Part shown: positions 1 to 7,719 of the stretch, piece by piece
Numbering within the stretch: position 1 is the first letter of the stretch
Layout: the number at the start of each line of letters is the position of its first letter
From: Clostridiales bacterium
Lineage (GTDB): Bacteria > Bacillota > Clostridia > Lachnospirales > Anaerotignaceae
Length of the DNA stretch: 19,536 bases
NCBI GenBank assembly: GCA_018364635.1
Contig: JAGZLR010000037.1
Span: forward strand, 1 to 19,536
Direction: 5' to 3'
Notes under the pieces: generated by a model
What the model saw: only the letters and a program-made list of their open reading frames with translations
Told to the model about the DNA's origin: nothing
Database searches by the model: none
Program-made: the position numbers and the translations under genes

Positions 1-422
1 AGGCCTACAAAAAACAATGTCCAAAATCCTATAGGCTTCCATCCTTGAAGCAGCAGCACTACAAAATTTACAACCCCTCCAACAGCCATAAATCCAATTG
101 CAAAAAGGAATAAAACCAGCATTTTACAAAATACCAGCTTCGTTCTGTTTACTGGCACAGTCAAAAGATTTTTCAGCGTATCATAATCTAATTCCTCAAA
201 CAATAGGTGGGAGGCCAATATGACAAGAAAAGGCATTAAAATTAGATAGGCGCTGAGCTGAAACAAACTGGACATCATCCCATTTACGGCGTCCACGCTA
301 GTTTTTTCATCCGACAGAAAGAATGCATAAGCCAATGGCATCAAAACAGAAGACAGTAAGGAAATAAACACGAAAGGTTTTCGCTTTAATTTTATGAATT
401 CACATTGAATCAGTTTAAGCAA
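1..422 (-). CDS. ABC-2 type transporter permease, BcrB/lantibiotic-immunity type (partial)
   Basis: Membrane subunit of the exporter whose ATPase is encoded just upstream. 140 codons are readable and the 3' end lies beyond base 1. The start is a TTG at 422-420, overlapping the end of the ATPase gene by 8 nt, with AGGAGG 8 nt upstream; no in-frame ATG occurs near it. The first residues, MLKLIQCEFIKLKRKP, are typical of this family: a short amphipathic start rich in Lys before the first membrane segment. Hydrophobic segments lie at about residues 18-36, 53-72 and 98-125. Between segments two and three, residues 77-95 (LDYDTLKNLLTVPVNRTKL) match the conserved cytoplasmic loop of ABC-2 permeases. 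The start overlap implies translational coupling. The substrate cannot be read from sequence; antimicrobial peptides or bacitracin-like compounds are likely from the linked two-component system. Confidence 0.85.
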   Translation of the reverse strand, partial: MLKLIQCEFIKLKRKPFVFISLLSSVLMPLAYAFFLSDEKTSVDAVNGMMSSLFQLSAYLILMPFLVILASHLLFEELDYDTLKNLLTVPVNRTKLVFCKMLVLFLFAIGFMAVGGVVNFVVLLLQGWKPIGFWTLFFVG

Positions 423-1341
423 TTCCCTCACCTCCTGTCACACGCTTAAAATAATCTTCAAGGCTTTCTTCACAGGTATGGGCTTCTGATACTTCCAATC
501 CATTTTCTACAAAAGCAGTCACAATTTTTCCAACAGGCAGATCAAGATTATATAACCGTAAATTATGATCGTCCTGTATAGAAAATTGACTTTCGTGGAA
601 ATCACATTCTAAAATTCTTGCCGCCTGTGCAGTATCAGAAAGAAAAAAGTGGATATGTTTGCTGCTTTTTTGTTCCAGTTGTGCAAGGCTTTCTTCTTCT
701 AGTAACGCTCCATGATCGATAATGCCAATATCGTCAGCCAATAGAGAAATTTCGGAAAGGATATGACTGGAAATCAAAATTGTTTTTCCTTTGCTGTCAC
801 AAAGTTCACGAATAAAAGAGCGTACCTCTGCAATTCCAATCGGATCAAGTCCATTGATCGGTTCATCTAAAATCAAAAGTTCCGGGTCATGCATAACAGC
901 AAGCGCAATGGCAAGCCGCTGTTTCATACCAAGAGAATATTGCGAAAATAACTTTTTGTCTTGATAAGGCAGCCCTACCAGATCCAAAGCATCTTTCATT
1001 GCGTGACGATTTGGCACTCCTCTCAGAGTCGCAAAGATACGCAAATTTTCCGTAGCTGTTAGATTTGGATAAAAACCGGGTGACTCAATCAGACTCCCAA
1101 TACGAGGCAATAATTTCTTCTCATTTCCCTGCAAGGATTTTCCCCAAATTTTAACCTCACCAGATGTCGGTTTTGTCAGTCCAAGCAGCATTTTCATCGT
1201 AGTAGTTTTTCCAGCTCCGTTTCTTCCAAGCAGACCATAAATCCTTCCTCTCTGTACATGAAGATTTAAACTAGACACACTCTTTTGCGAGCCATATTGT
1301 TTTGTGAGATCTTTGGTTTCAATGATATAATTTTGGTTCAT
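415..1341 (-). CDS. ABC transporter ATP-binding protein, BcrA-type
   Basis: Nucleotide-binding subunit that powers the neighbouring permease. Counting from the chosen Met, Walker A is at 39-46 (GRNGAGKT), the signature at 135-142 is the variant YSLGMKQR usual in BcrA/LanF-type ATPases, Walker B (LLILDE) is at 155-160 and the H-loop His is His193. The C-terminal ~90 residues form the accessory domain typical of this subfamily. I start at 1341 rather than the in-frame ATG at 1347, because AGGAGG touches the 1347 ATG directly but lies 6 nt before the 1341 one; this gives 308 residues. The gene follows the response regulator-kinase pair on the same strand, separated by an 11-bp repeat operator and its own -10 element. 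The family exports or expels peptides such as bacitracin and lantibiotics; the actual substrate is unknown. Confidence 0.93.
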   Translation of the reverse strand: MNQNYIIETKDLTKQYGSQKSVSSLNLHVQRGRIYGLLGRNGAGKTTTMKMLLGLTKPTSGEVKIWGKSLQGNEKKLLPRIGSLIESPGFYPNLTATENLRIFATLRGVPNRHAMKDALDLVGLPYQDKKLFSQYSLGMKQRLAIALAVMHDPELLILDEPINGLDPIGIAEVRSFIRELCDSKGKTILISSHILSEISLLADDIGIIDHGALLEEESLAQLEQKSSKHIHFFLSDTAQAARILECDFHESQFSIQDDHNLRLYNLDLPVGKIVTAFVENGLEVSEAHTCEESLEDYFKRVTGGEGIA

Positions 1342-1365
1342 ATTCATCCTCCTATTCTGTAAGGC

Positions 1366-1371
1366 ATTCTA
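1366..1371 (-). promoter_or_regulatory. Extended -10 element for the ABC transporter operon
   Basis: The minus strand carries TGATAGAAT, a TG-N extended -10 with hexamer TAGAAT at 1371-1366. The hexamer expected 17 bp upstream (1394-1389) reads AGGTTA and is not a good -35; it lies inside the 11-bp repeats. The predicted start near 1359 leaves a leader of about 18 nt that holds only the ribosome binding site. The absence of a -35 suggests the promoter needs an activator. Confidence 0.6.
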
Positions 1372-1374
1372 TCA

Positions 1375-1418
1375 CATCAACCTTGTATTAACCTTGCCAC
1401 AGCCTTGCATTAACCTTG
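1375..1418 (-). promoter_or_regulatory. Four tandem 11-bp repeats, probable response-regulator operator
   Basis: Reading the minus strand, four contiguous 11-bp units follow one another without gaps: CAAGGTTAATG (1418-1408), CAAGGCTGTGG (1407-1397), CAAGGTTAATA (1396-1386) and CAAGGTTGATG (1385-1375). All share CAAGG; three fit CAAGGTTRATR and the second is degenerate after CAAGG. Eleven-bp direct repeats are the classic binding pattern of OmpR/PhoB-type regulators, which bind head to tail on one DNA face. The repeats end 3 bp before the -10 hexamer and cover the -35 region. The obvious candidate binder is the response regulator encoded at 2403-3092. Binding is inferred, not shown. Confidence 0.75.
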
Positions 1419-1458
1419 CAATTTAAAATACCACGCTCAAAAACAATTGAGGCTTCCT

Positions 1459-2397
1459 TCATAAAACGGCAGGGGATTTTTCATCCGCTAAAGGGAAGGC
1501 CAACGTAAAGGTCGTTCCCTTTCCCTGTACACTTTCGGCTACTATTGTACCATTCATCTTCTCTACAAGCTGATGGACAATAGCAAGTCCCAGACCACTG
1601 CCTTTTTCAGCCCTTCCCTTATCGCATTGATAGAGCCGTTCAAAAATATGCTTCAAGTCTTCTTTGTCAATGCCTATCCCATTATCCCCTAATAGAATTC
1701 GCATATTTTTCCCTTGTTTTGACAGAAGTATTTCTATTCTGCTCGCCTGACTGTGAGCAATTATATTTTGAATGAGATTGTTCCATATCCTCGTATAACT
1801 ATCCGTATCAAGTTTTACCCTAAAAGGCTGTTCGGGAATATCAATATCGTAATCAATCTGCTTATCCTCAAATATGGGGATCCAGTCAATCAAAATATTT
1901 CTTGTCAGTTCTGCGGCCTCAACAGTATTGACTTCCATGGCAAACTCATTCGAATTTAATTTAAACCAGTCAAAAAGAACATCTATGTATTCTTTCAAAT
2001 CATGAGCTTTCCAACGAGCAGTTTCAATATAATCATCCCTGTCTTTGCCGATAACAATTCCCTTATGGGCGGCGTCAAGATATCCTATCAATGTTGTAAG
2101 GGGCGTCCGAACATCATGAGAAAGACTTGTCATAAGTTGCCGATTTGTTTCCTCTGTTTGTCGGAAAGCGGAAAGTCTATTCTCATAAGACACAATAATC
2201 TCGTTGATCTCATAGGTAAGAGAGGACACAAGTTCATTTGGCGCTGATAGAATACGTCTATTTCCATTTCCAACTTTTACATCCGCTAATGCGTCTGTTA
2301 TTTCTTTTATCTGCTTTTTCACGCGGTAAATAACATAATAAGAAGTAAGAACAGATAAAAGTGCAATTATTATTGATAAAATAATAGCTGCTTCCAT
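1459..2397 (-). CDS. Sensor histidine kinase, small N-terminal membrane anchor
   Basis: Kinase partner of the response regulator encoded just upstream. Counting from the chosen Met, a single hydrophobic segment spans about residues 2-24 with no room for an extracytoplasmic domain. A linker with a coiled-coil-like stretch follows, then the H-box SLSHDVRTPLTTLIGYL with phospho-acceptor His94, the N-box with Asn211 (NNLIQN), the G1 box GDNGIGID, the F-box IFERLYQ and the G2 box GSGLGLAIV. All kinase boxes are intact. An ATG at 2406 overlaps the regulator stop codon (ATGA), but AAGGAGG lies only 1 nt from it and 10 nt from the ATG at 2397, so I prefer 2397 with modest confidence. Kinases without a sensory loop are often paired with peptide-sensing ABC exporters, which fits the transporter encoded next. 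Confidence 0.92.
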   Translation of the reverse strand: MEAAIILSIIIALLSVLTSYYVIYRVKKQIKEITDALADVKVGNGNRRILSAPNELVSSLTYEINEIIVSYENRLSAFRQTEETNRQLMTSLSHDVRTPLTTLIGYLDAAHKGIVIGKDRDDYIETARWKAHDLKEYIDVLFDWFKLNSNEFAMEVNTVEAAELTRNILIDWIPIFEDKQIDYDIDIPEQPFRVKLDTDSYTRIWNNLIQNIIAHSQASRIEILLSKQGKNMRILLGDNGIGIDKEDLKHIFERLYQCDKGRAEKGSGLGLAIVHQLVEKMNGTIVAESVQGKGTTFTLAFPLADEKSPAVL

Positions 2398-2402
2398 AGA
2401 AA

Positions 2403-3092
2403 TCATACCTCCTTATTAAAACGATAACCGATCCCTTTCATTGTCTGAATGTATTTGGGGCATCCTGGATTCACTTCCATTTTTTTGCGAAGTCTGCTGA
2501 TAATTGCCATAATGTTACTATCATCATAGAAATATTCTTCTCCCCATACTTCTTCATATATCTGTTGTTTTGTTAAGATTTTTCCTTGATGTTTTGCGCA
2601 GAATAACAGCAGATCAAATTCCTTGGGCGGCAGTTCAAACGTCCCTTTTTCCGTAGTAATCGAACGATTCTCAAGATCAATTTTCAATCCATCAAATTCA
2701 AGTTGGGTTATTCCATCCTGCTGATTAAAACGAGTGTAACGACGGATTAAGGAAAGGACACGAGCGATTAATTCATCCATATCAAAGGGTTTTGTCAAAT
2801 AATCATCAGCTCCTGCTCGTAAGCCCCGCACTTTAGAAATGCTGTCATTTTTTGATGTAAACATCAAAATAGGCAGACTGCTTTCTTTTCTGATGTTTTC
2901 CAATGTTTCAAATCCGTCCATGCCCGGCATCATAACGTCCAGTATTACAAGTTGATACTTTTTTTCCTTTAATTTCTGCAATCCTTCTTTTCCAGTATAG
3001 CAAAAATCAGCTTCTATATTTTCCGATCGTACGCTACGTTTTATCAAAATGCAAAGTTCTTTATCATCATCTATCATCAATATTCGATTCAT
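2403..3092 (-). CDS. OmpR/PhoB-family response regulator
   Basis: Two-domain DNA-binding response regulator, 229 residues. The receiver domain has the acidic pair Asp8/Asp9, phospho-acceptor Asp52 (VILDVMMPGMDG), Thr79 and Lys101 (LTKP). The C-terminal half is a winged helix: LPPKEFDLLLF, then QIYEEVWGEEY, then recognition-helix residues around NIMAIISRLRKKM, then the wing YIQTMKGIGYRF. The start ATG at 3092 has AAGGGAG 6 nt upstream. Its stop overlaps the upstream possible start of the kinase, so the pair is co-translated. The likely target is the four 11-bp repeats before the ABC transporter genes. No convincing promoter was found in the ~70 bases upstream of the gene. Confidence 0.95.
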   Translation of the reverse strand: MNRILMIDDDKELCILIKRSVRSENIEADFCYTGKEGLQKLKEKKYQLVILDVMMPGMDGFETLENIRKESSLPILMFTSKNDSISKVRGLRAGADDYLTKPFDMDELIARVLSLIRRYTRFNQQDGITQLEFDGLKIDLENRSITTEKGTFELPPKEFDLLLFCAKHQGKILTKQQIYEEVWGEEYFYDDSNIMAIISRLRKKMEVNPGCPKYIQTMKGIGYRFNKEV

Positions 3093-3154
3093 ATAAAGCT
3101 CCCTTCATTCCATCATTCTCCTTTCAAAGTCAAAATGATGGACAACTGTGAGGT

Positions 3155-3195
3155 AAAAATAAAAAAGCTGCCTATTCTCCCAAAATATGCAGCTT
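3155..3195 (-). terminator. Intrinsic terminator after lepB
   Basis: On the minus strand AAGCTGC (3195-3189) pairs with GCAGCTT (3171-3165), and after one mismatch the loop adds four more pairs. A T-rich tract (TTTTTTATTTTT) follows immediately. It separates lepB from the two-component system. The ~110 bases between lepB and this hairpin show nothing recognisable. Confidence 0.75.
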
Positions 3196-3302
3196 CCTAA
3201 TTTCTATTGAATTTTCACTTTCCAATTCTCTCTTCATAACAGTCCAAAGCCACAACTTACACGCACACGACTGGATTCTTTTTCAAACATTGATAGCCGA
3301 GT

Positions 3303-3878
3303 TTAATACAGTTCAAATTGCTGAAGCGGCCACACCCGGACAAAAACCTTGCCAATCACATTTTTTTTGGCTATAGAACCTATCGTTTGAAAACGGCTGT
3401 CTGTGCTGGCATTTCTGTTATCCCCCATAACAAAATAAGAATTTTCAGGTACAGTATACGGATATACAATATCGCCTTTTTGCTGCATCACCTCAGCGAT
3501 ATATTCTTCTTCCTGCTCCACTCCATTGATATACATCACATATTCCCCATCATTGCTCTCCATGTCAATAACATCCCCCGGCAGACCAATGACCCTTTTT
3601 ATAATATCTTCTTCCCTTTTTCCATTATTGCAGACGCATACGACAATATCCCCTTTTTCCGGTGCAGAAAATAAATAGGACATTTTATTGACAACAACAA
3701 TATTGCCATGATGAAAGTTTGGTTCCATAGAATAGCCTTTGACAATAAATGTATTAAACATAAACCCACGAACAACAAACACAACAATCACAAAAATTAA
3801 AATGCCAATCAGCCATTCTTTTATTTCTTTTATTTCTTTTCTCCACTTTTGTTCCTCTTTCAAACGGTTTTCACTCAC
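3303..3878 (-). CDS. lepB: Signal peptidase I
   Basis: Type I signal peptidase that removes signal peptides from exported proteins at the outer face of the membrane. 191 residues, the usual size for Gram-positive SipS-like enzymes. A charged cytoplasmic N-terminus (with the repeat KEIKEIKEW) precedes one membrane segment at about 22-36. Box B, GYSMEP, holds the nucleophile Ser50; box D, IIKRVIGLPGD, holds the general base Lys94; box E, GDNRNASTDSR, is present. The start is GTG at 3878 with AAGGGGT 6 nt upstream. It lies just downstream of the rplS terminator; a TATAAA at 3906-3901 may serve as a -10 but has no clear -35. rplS followed by lepB is a common gene order in Firmicutes. Confidence 0.96.
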   Translation of the reverse strand: MSENRLKEEQKWRKEIKEIKEWLIGILIFVIVVFVVRGFMFNTFIVKGYSMEPNFHHGNIVVVNKMSYLFSAPEKGDIVVCVCNNGKREEDIIKRVIGLPGDVIDMESNDGEYVMYINGVEQEEEYIAEVMQQKGDIVYPYTVPENSYFVMGDNRNASTDSRFQTIGSIAKKNVIGKVFVRVWPLQQFELY

Positions 3879-3906
3879 TCTCGCACCCCTTTTCGGCTAA
3901 TTTATA

Positions 3907-3944
3907 CAAAAGACAAAAGCCTGATGAACGAATTCATCAGGCTT
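3907..3944 (-). terminator. Intrinsic terminator after rplS
   Basis: A perfect 12-bp stem (3917-3928 with 3933-3944) closes a 4-nt loop. On the minus strand it is followed by TTTTGTCTTTTG. It starts within the last codons of rplS and ends 29 nt before the lepB start, so lepB needs readthrough or its own promoter. Confidence 0.88.
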
Positions 3945-3949
3945 ATGAA

Positions 3950-4297
3950 TTATCTAATTTCTTCTTTTACTTTAGCAGCCTTACCTACTCTATCACGAAG
4001 ATAATAGAGTTTCGCACGTCTTACAACACCTTTTCTTACTACTTCGATCTTGTCGATTCTTGGGGAATGTAAAGGCCATGTTCTCTCAACACCTACGCCA
4101 GAAGCAATTCTTCTAACAGTAAATGTTTCGCGGATACCGCCGTTTTGTTTTTTGATTACAGTTCCTTCAAACATCTGAAGTCTTTCTCTTGTACCTTCTA
4201 CTACCTTTGCGTACACACGAACTGTATCTCCAACATTAAAAGGAGTTACCTCACTTTTCAGCTGAGCTGATTCAATCTCTTTAATCAAAGGGTTCAT
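3950..4297 (-). CDS. rplS: 50S ribosomal protein L19
   Basis: Large-subunit ribosomal protein located at the 30S-50S interface. 115 residues, the family norm, covering the whole L19 domain: NPLIKEIESAQLK at the N-terminus, the F-x-G-D-T-V-R-V strand at about 20-27, and the basic C-terminal PRIDKIEVVRKGVVRRAKLYYLR. The start is ATG at 4297 with AGGAGG 7 nt upstream; a GTG one codon earlier is too close. It is a single-gene unit with its own strong promoter and a perfect-stem terminator. Its position directly after apt, rather than after trmD, is a local arrangement I cannot compare further. Confidence 0.98.
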   Translation of the reverse strand: MNPLIKEIESAQLKSEVTPFNVGDTVRVYAKVVEGTRERLQMFEGTVIKKQNGGIRETFTVRRIASGVGVERTWPLHSPRIDKIEVVRKGVVRRAKLYYLRDRVGKAAKVKEEIR

Positions 4298-4374
4298 CAC
4301 GTTTCCTCCTCTCTTCCATAGACGTTCTTACTAAAAATTTCATAGCAGCGGATCGCCCGTACTCACAGAAAAAG

Positions 4375-4403
4375 ATTATACCATAGCATAGAAAAAAAAT
4401 CAA
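4375..4403 (-). promoter_or_regulatory. rplS: Sigma-A promoter for rplS
   Basis: TTGATT (4403-4398), 17-bp spacer, then TATAAT (4380-4375) with a TG-N extension. The predicted start near 4368 gives a leader of about 70 nt. Firmicutes rplS genes often carry an autoregulatory L19 leader; the length would allow it, but I could not match a structure by eye. Confidence 0.8.
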
Positions 4404-4438
4404 TATCTATTACAAAATAATTTATGAAAACCGCAGCT

Positions 4439-4960
4439 TTATTTGCCTTCGTATGAGACCAAGCTATATACCGGATATTGAGATAAAACCTTACGTCCCT
4501 CTAAACCGGCTAGTTCAATGACAAACATAAAACCTGCTACAATGCCGCCTGCTTCCTCTATCATCTGTGCCATGGCTGCCGACGTCCCTCCAGTCGCAAT
4601 CAAGTCGTCTACAATCACAACCCTCTGTCCAGGCTGAATAGCATCTTTATGCATTTCAATGACAGCTGTACCATATTCTAAAGAATACTCCTTGCTGAAA
4701 GTCTCTGCCGGAAGCTTTCCTTTTTTTCTCACTGGTACAAAACCCTTCCCAAGACGATAAGCAACAGGTACACCAAAAATAAAGCCTCTGGATTCAGGGC
4801 CTACTACTAGATCAAAATCAATATCCCTCAGTCTCTCACAAATCTGGTCCACTGATTCTCTCAACCCTTCTGCATCTTTCAGCAGTGTTGTAATATCCCG
4901 AAAGATAATCCCTTTTTCTGGAAAATCAGGAATAGACCTTATTTTAGATTTTAAATCCAT
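4439..4960 (-). CDS. apt: Adenine phosphoribosyltransferase
   Basis: Cytosolic purine salvage enzyme: adenine plus PRPP gives AMP and pyrophosphate. 173 residues, matching the family length. The N-terminal IRSIPDFPEKGIIFRDITTLL is diagnostic of Apt, VGPESRGFIFG (about 53-63) lines the adenine site, and the PRPP-binding loop VVIVDDLIATGGTS is at 114-127. I start at ATG 4960, 9 nt after GAAGG; the in-frame GTG at 4969 abuts that ribosome binding site. It lies 15 nt downstream of recJ and is likely co-transcribed with it. No terminator was seen after it, so readthrough into rplS is possible. Confidence 0.97.
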   Translation of the reverse strand: MDLKSKIRSIPDFPEKGIIFRDITTLLKDAEGLRESVDQICERLRDIDFDLVVGPESRGFIFGVPVAYRLGKGFVPVRKKGKLPAETFSKEYSLEYGTAVIEMHKDAIQPGQRVVIVDDLIATGGTSAAMAQMIEEAGGIVAGFMFVIELAGLEGRKVLSQYPVYSLVSYEGK

Positions 4961-4975
4961 TCTACTCACCCTTCT

Positions 4976-6745
4976 TCATGTCCGAAATCTGAAATCCTTA
5001 ATGAAAAGCTGCAATGACCTCTCACCGTCATATTCATTCACAGCCGGACTATATATAATGTCAAGGCTGATTTTCAGCCTACCATTCATTATTTTACAAT
5101 ATTTTTCTTCTCCATACAATTCTTTTGTCAAATTAATAAATTTTTCTGCCAGATGAAATGAAATTCCTTTCATACGGCATCCGCTTTCTTCTTCCAAAAA
5201 CTGAAACCGAAGGACATTTTGATTTTTACCAATGAGAGAAACCCTCTCAACAACTAAATTTCTCTTTGCAAAAAGAGGAGCTGGATTTTCTTTCCCAAAT
5301 GGAGATAATTGATCTAACTCCTCCAGAAGATCAAAAGAAAGTTCTTCTAAATCTACTTCTTTTTCGATACGAATGACCTCCTGAAAATCCTCTTCCTTTA
5401 AACGACAATCCCTGTTCAACCGCCTTCTCAATTCTGGTATATTCTCCTGCGGCAAAGATACCCCAGCAGCCATGGCATGCCCGCCAAACCGCTGAAATAA
5501 ATCTTTACAGCGAAAAAGCGCCTCAAACATATTGTACTTTTCGATGCTTCGTCCAGATCCCTTTACCCCTTGCTCGCTTTTTGTGAGGATGATCGTCGGA
5601 TGATAAAACCGTTCTTTCACTCTGCCTGCCACAATCCCCGCAATACTTTCATGAATTTGATCGTCGTAAAAAACAATCACTGGATCTATTTTTTCTTGGG
5701 CTTGTAAAGTTGATCCGATACGGTCAGCAGCTTCCTGGGTCATGCTTTTTCTCTCTGTATTCAGTTCATACAGTTCACAAGCGAAACGATAAGCTTCTTC
5801 CTTATCTTCTGTTGTAAATAACTGGATAGCTTTTCTTGCACTCTCAAGACGCCCCGTTGCATTGATCGATGGTCCAAGGACAAAACCAACATGATGCTCA
5901 TTGATTTGTTTTCCGCCTAAACCAGTCGCAAAAATCAGTGCTTTCAGCCCGATATTTTCAACTGTTTCTATCCTTTTTAGCCCTTCCTTGGCTAAAATAC
6001 GGTTTTCGTCCACAAGATCAACAATGTCACATATTGTAGCAATGGCTGCAAAGACCAACATTTCATCTTCCAACAGAAATGGCTTTTGTTGTACTTTATG
6101 AAAAAGAGCAGAAAACTGGTAGGCAAGCCCTCCTGCACAAAAATAAGAAAAAGGATAAGTACATGCAGTCTGTTTCGGATCAATTACCGCATCTGCGGGT
6201 GGCAGAACATCCACTTTTTTACCATCAGCGTCTTCTGTAAATGCCGGCTCATGATGATCTATCACAATAACTTTCAATCCTCTTTTTTTCGCCAAAGTGA
6301 TTTCTTCCATGGCTGCAATACCATTATCACAAGTCACCAGTAAGTTGATACCACTGTCCGCTAAAAACTCTACAGCTTCTGGATTGAGGCCATATCCTTC
6401 CTTCTGTCTGTGAGGAACATAAAAGATCACGTCTCCGCCATTTTTCTTGATTGTCTCATATAAAATAACTGTGCTCATAACTCCATCTACGTCGTAATCT
6501 CCATACACCGCAATCTTTTCACCACAGCGTATGGCCTCAAGCACCATATAAACCGCCTTCTCCATATCTTTTATTCCTGATGGGTCACGGATACTGTCTT
6601 TCGATCCATAGAGAAAGTATTGTGCTGCTTGGGCATTTCCAACGCCGCGATTAGCCATAACACAGGCTGTGATTTCAGAAATATTCAATTGCTGCGCAAT
6701 TTTTTTAATATCTGCTTTGTTTTGCTTTATCATCCATCGTTTCAT
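4976..6745 (-). CDS. recJ: Single-stranded-DNA-specific exonuclease RecJ
   Basis: 5'-3' single-strand DNA exonuclease of recombination and base excision/mismatch repair. 589 residues, close to the usual RecJ core. DHH-domain motifs are intact: YGDYDVDG (81-88), TCDNG (138-142) and IDHHEP (162-167) bind the metal ions, CAGG is at 203-206, and the DHHA1 motif GGHAMAAG is at 421-428. A C-terminal OB-like domain follows. The start ATG at 6745 has GGAGGG 5 nt upstream. The ribosome binding site directly follows the T-tract of a terminator after secF, so recJ may depend on readthrough. The order secD-secF-recJ-apt is common in Clostridia. Confidence 0.96.
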   Translation of the reverse strand: MKRWMIKQNKADIKKIAQQLNISEITACVMANRGVGNAQAAQYFLYGSKDSIRDPSGIKDMEKAVYMVLEAIRCGEKIAVYGDYDVDGVMSTVILYETIKKNGGDVIFYVPHRQKEGYGLNPEAVEFLADSGINLLVTCDNGIAAMEEITLAKKRGLKVIVIDHHEPAFTEDADGKKVDVLPPADAVIDPKQTACTYPFSYFCAGGLAYQFSALFHKVQQKPFLLEDEMLVFAAIATICDIVDLVDENRILAKEGLKRIETVENIGLKALIFATGLGGKQINEHHVGFVLGPSINATGRLESARKAIQLFTTEDKEEAYRFACELYELNTERKSMTQEAADRIGSTLQAQEKIDPVIVFYDDQIHESIAGIVAGRVKERFYHPTIILTKSEQGVKGSGRSIEKYNMFEALFRCKDLFQRFGGHAMAAGVSLPQENIPELRRRLNRDCRLKEEDFQEVIRIEKEVDLEELSFDLLEELDQLSPFGKENPAPLFAKRNLVVERVSLIGKNQNVLRFQFLEEESGCRMKGISFHLAEKFINLTKELYGEEKYCKIMNGRLKISLDIIYSPAVNEYDGERSLQLFIKDFRFRT

Positions 6746-6757
6746 TGGTTCCCTCCA

Positions 6758-6790
6758 TAAAAAATAAACAGCGTGCTAAAAAGGGCACGC
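6758..6790 (-). terminator. Terminator/attenuator between secF and recJ
   Basis: GCGTGC (6771-6776) pairs with GCACGC (6785-6790) around an 8-nt loop, with one more G-C pair beyond a mismatch. On the minus strand TGTTTATTTTTT follows; on the plus strand CGTTTTTTCTTTT follows, so the element is symmetric. Its T-tract runs straight into the recJ ribosome binding site. Confidence 0.7.
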
Positions 6791-6805
6791 CGTTTTTTCT
6801 TTTCC

Positions 6806-7705
6806 TCAGCTTTTTTGATTTTTTGGCAGCAGCATATACCAAATGGCACCGGAAAGGAATACAGAAGAGTATGCGCCGCTGATAATACCGATAATCAGTG
6901 GAAGAGAGAATTCTTTAATAGAAGATACGCCTAGTACATACATCATTCCAATGGTAAATAGTGTTGTAAGAGATGTATTGATAGAACGAGCCAATGTTTG
7001 GTTTACGCTTTTATTAATCATTTCAGCAGTATCCTTTTTACGGAATTTACTTCTATTTTCCCTAATTCGGTCGAAAATGACAATCGTGGAGTTAATCGAA
7101 TACCCCAGAATAGTCAACAATGCCGCAATAAAAGAGTTATTGACCGGAATCCGTAAAATCGCATAGCATGCAATCATAACCATGACGTCATGAAGGAGCG
7201 CTAAAATAGAACTTCCCCCTGCTCTGACATCCTTAAAACGAATAGAAATGTAAATAAGCATTGCAATACATGCAGCAACGACAGCAATGATAGCGGATCG
7301 CTGCATTTCTCCACTGATTGTACCACTGACGTCTGTCACATTTAACAGAGCGCTTTCGTCTAAACCATATTTTTCCTCTATAGCCTGGATCAAAGAAGTC
7401 CTCATCTCGCTGTCAATAGACTGTACTTTAATGGAAACTCTGTTTGTATCAGCTTCGCCCAGGTCATATACCTCCTGCACCTGTGGGCTCGGCTGTCCTG
7501 TAATATCCTTGACAATCTCTTCCACCTCATTGACATCAAACTCTTTGCCGATATTAAATTCCATACTAGTACCGCCAGTAAATTCAATGTCAAAATTAAA
7601 TATGCCCTCTCCCCGCATCTGGTGATACACCATGGCGAAAATACCAGCTAATATAATAACCAGGGAGACTGTAAAAAACTTCACTCTATTTTTTATAATA
7701 TCCAT
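6806..7705 (-). CDS. secF: Protein translocase subunit SecF
   Basis: Membrane partner of SecD; SecDF uses the ion gradient to pull exported proteins out of the SecYEG channel. 299 residues. A first membrane segment at about 11-27 leads to DIEFTGGTSM (39-48), the family signature, then an extracytoplasmic domain of about 85 residues. Five membrane segments follow from about 137 on, including GYSINSTIVIFDRIRENR (201-218) with the conserved Asp212. The start ATG at 7705 has AAGGAGG 9 nt upstream, overlapping the secD stop. Genes are 14 nt apart, so secD and secF form one operon. secD and secF are separate genes here, unlike the fused secDF of Bacillus subtilis. Confidence 0.97.
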   Translation of the reverse strand: MDIIKNRVKFFTVSLVIILAGIFAMVYHQMRGEGIFNFDIEFTGGTSMEFNIGKEFDVNEVEEIVKDITGQPSPQVQEVYDLGEADTNRVSIKVQSIDSEMRTSLIQAIEEKYGLDESALLNVTDVSGTISGEMQRSAIIAVVAACIAMLIYISIRFKDVRAGGSSILALLHDVMVMIACYAILRIPVNNSFIAALLTILGYSINSTIVIFDRIRENRSKFRKKDTAEMINKSVNQTLARSINTSLTTLFTIGMMYVLGVSSIKEFSLPLIIGIISGAYSSVFLSGAIWYMLLPKNQKS

Positions 7706-7719
7706 CGATTCAGTCCTCC

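Noticed and set aside
3196..3302. Possible RNA gene between lepB and its terminator
   Set aside because: No cloverleaf, conserved RNA motif or promoter was visible; it is read as a 3' untranslated region.
3599..3787. Minus-strand 62-residue frame inside lepB
   Set aside because: It is an out-of-frame shadow of lepB, whose catalytic motifs show the correct frame.
4298..4368. L19 autoregulatory leader in the rplS 5' region
   Set aside because: The leader length would allow it, but I could not fold or match the structure by eye, so it is only mentioned with the promoter.
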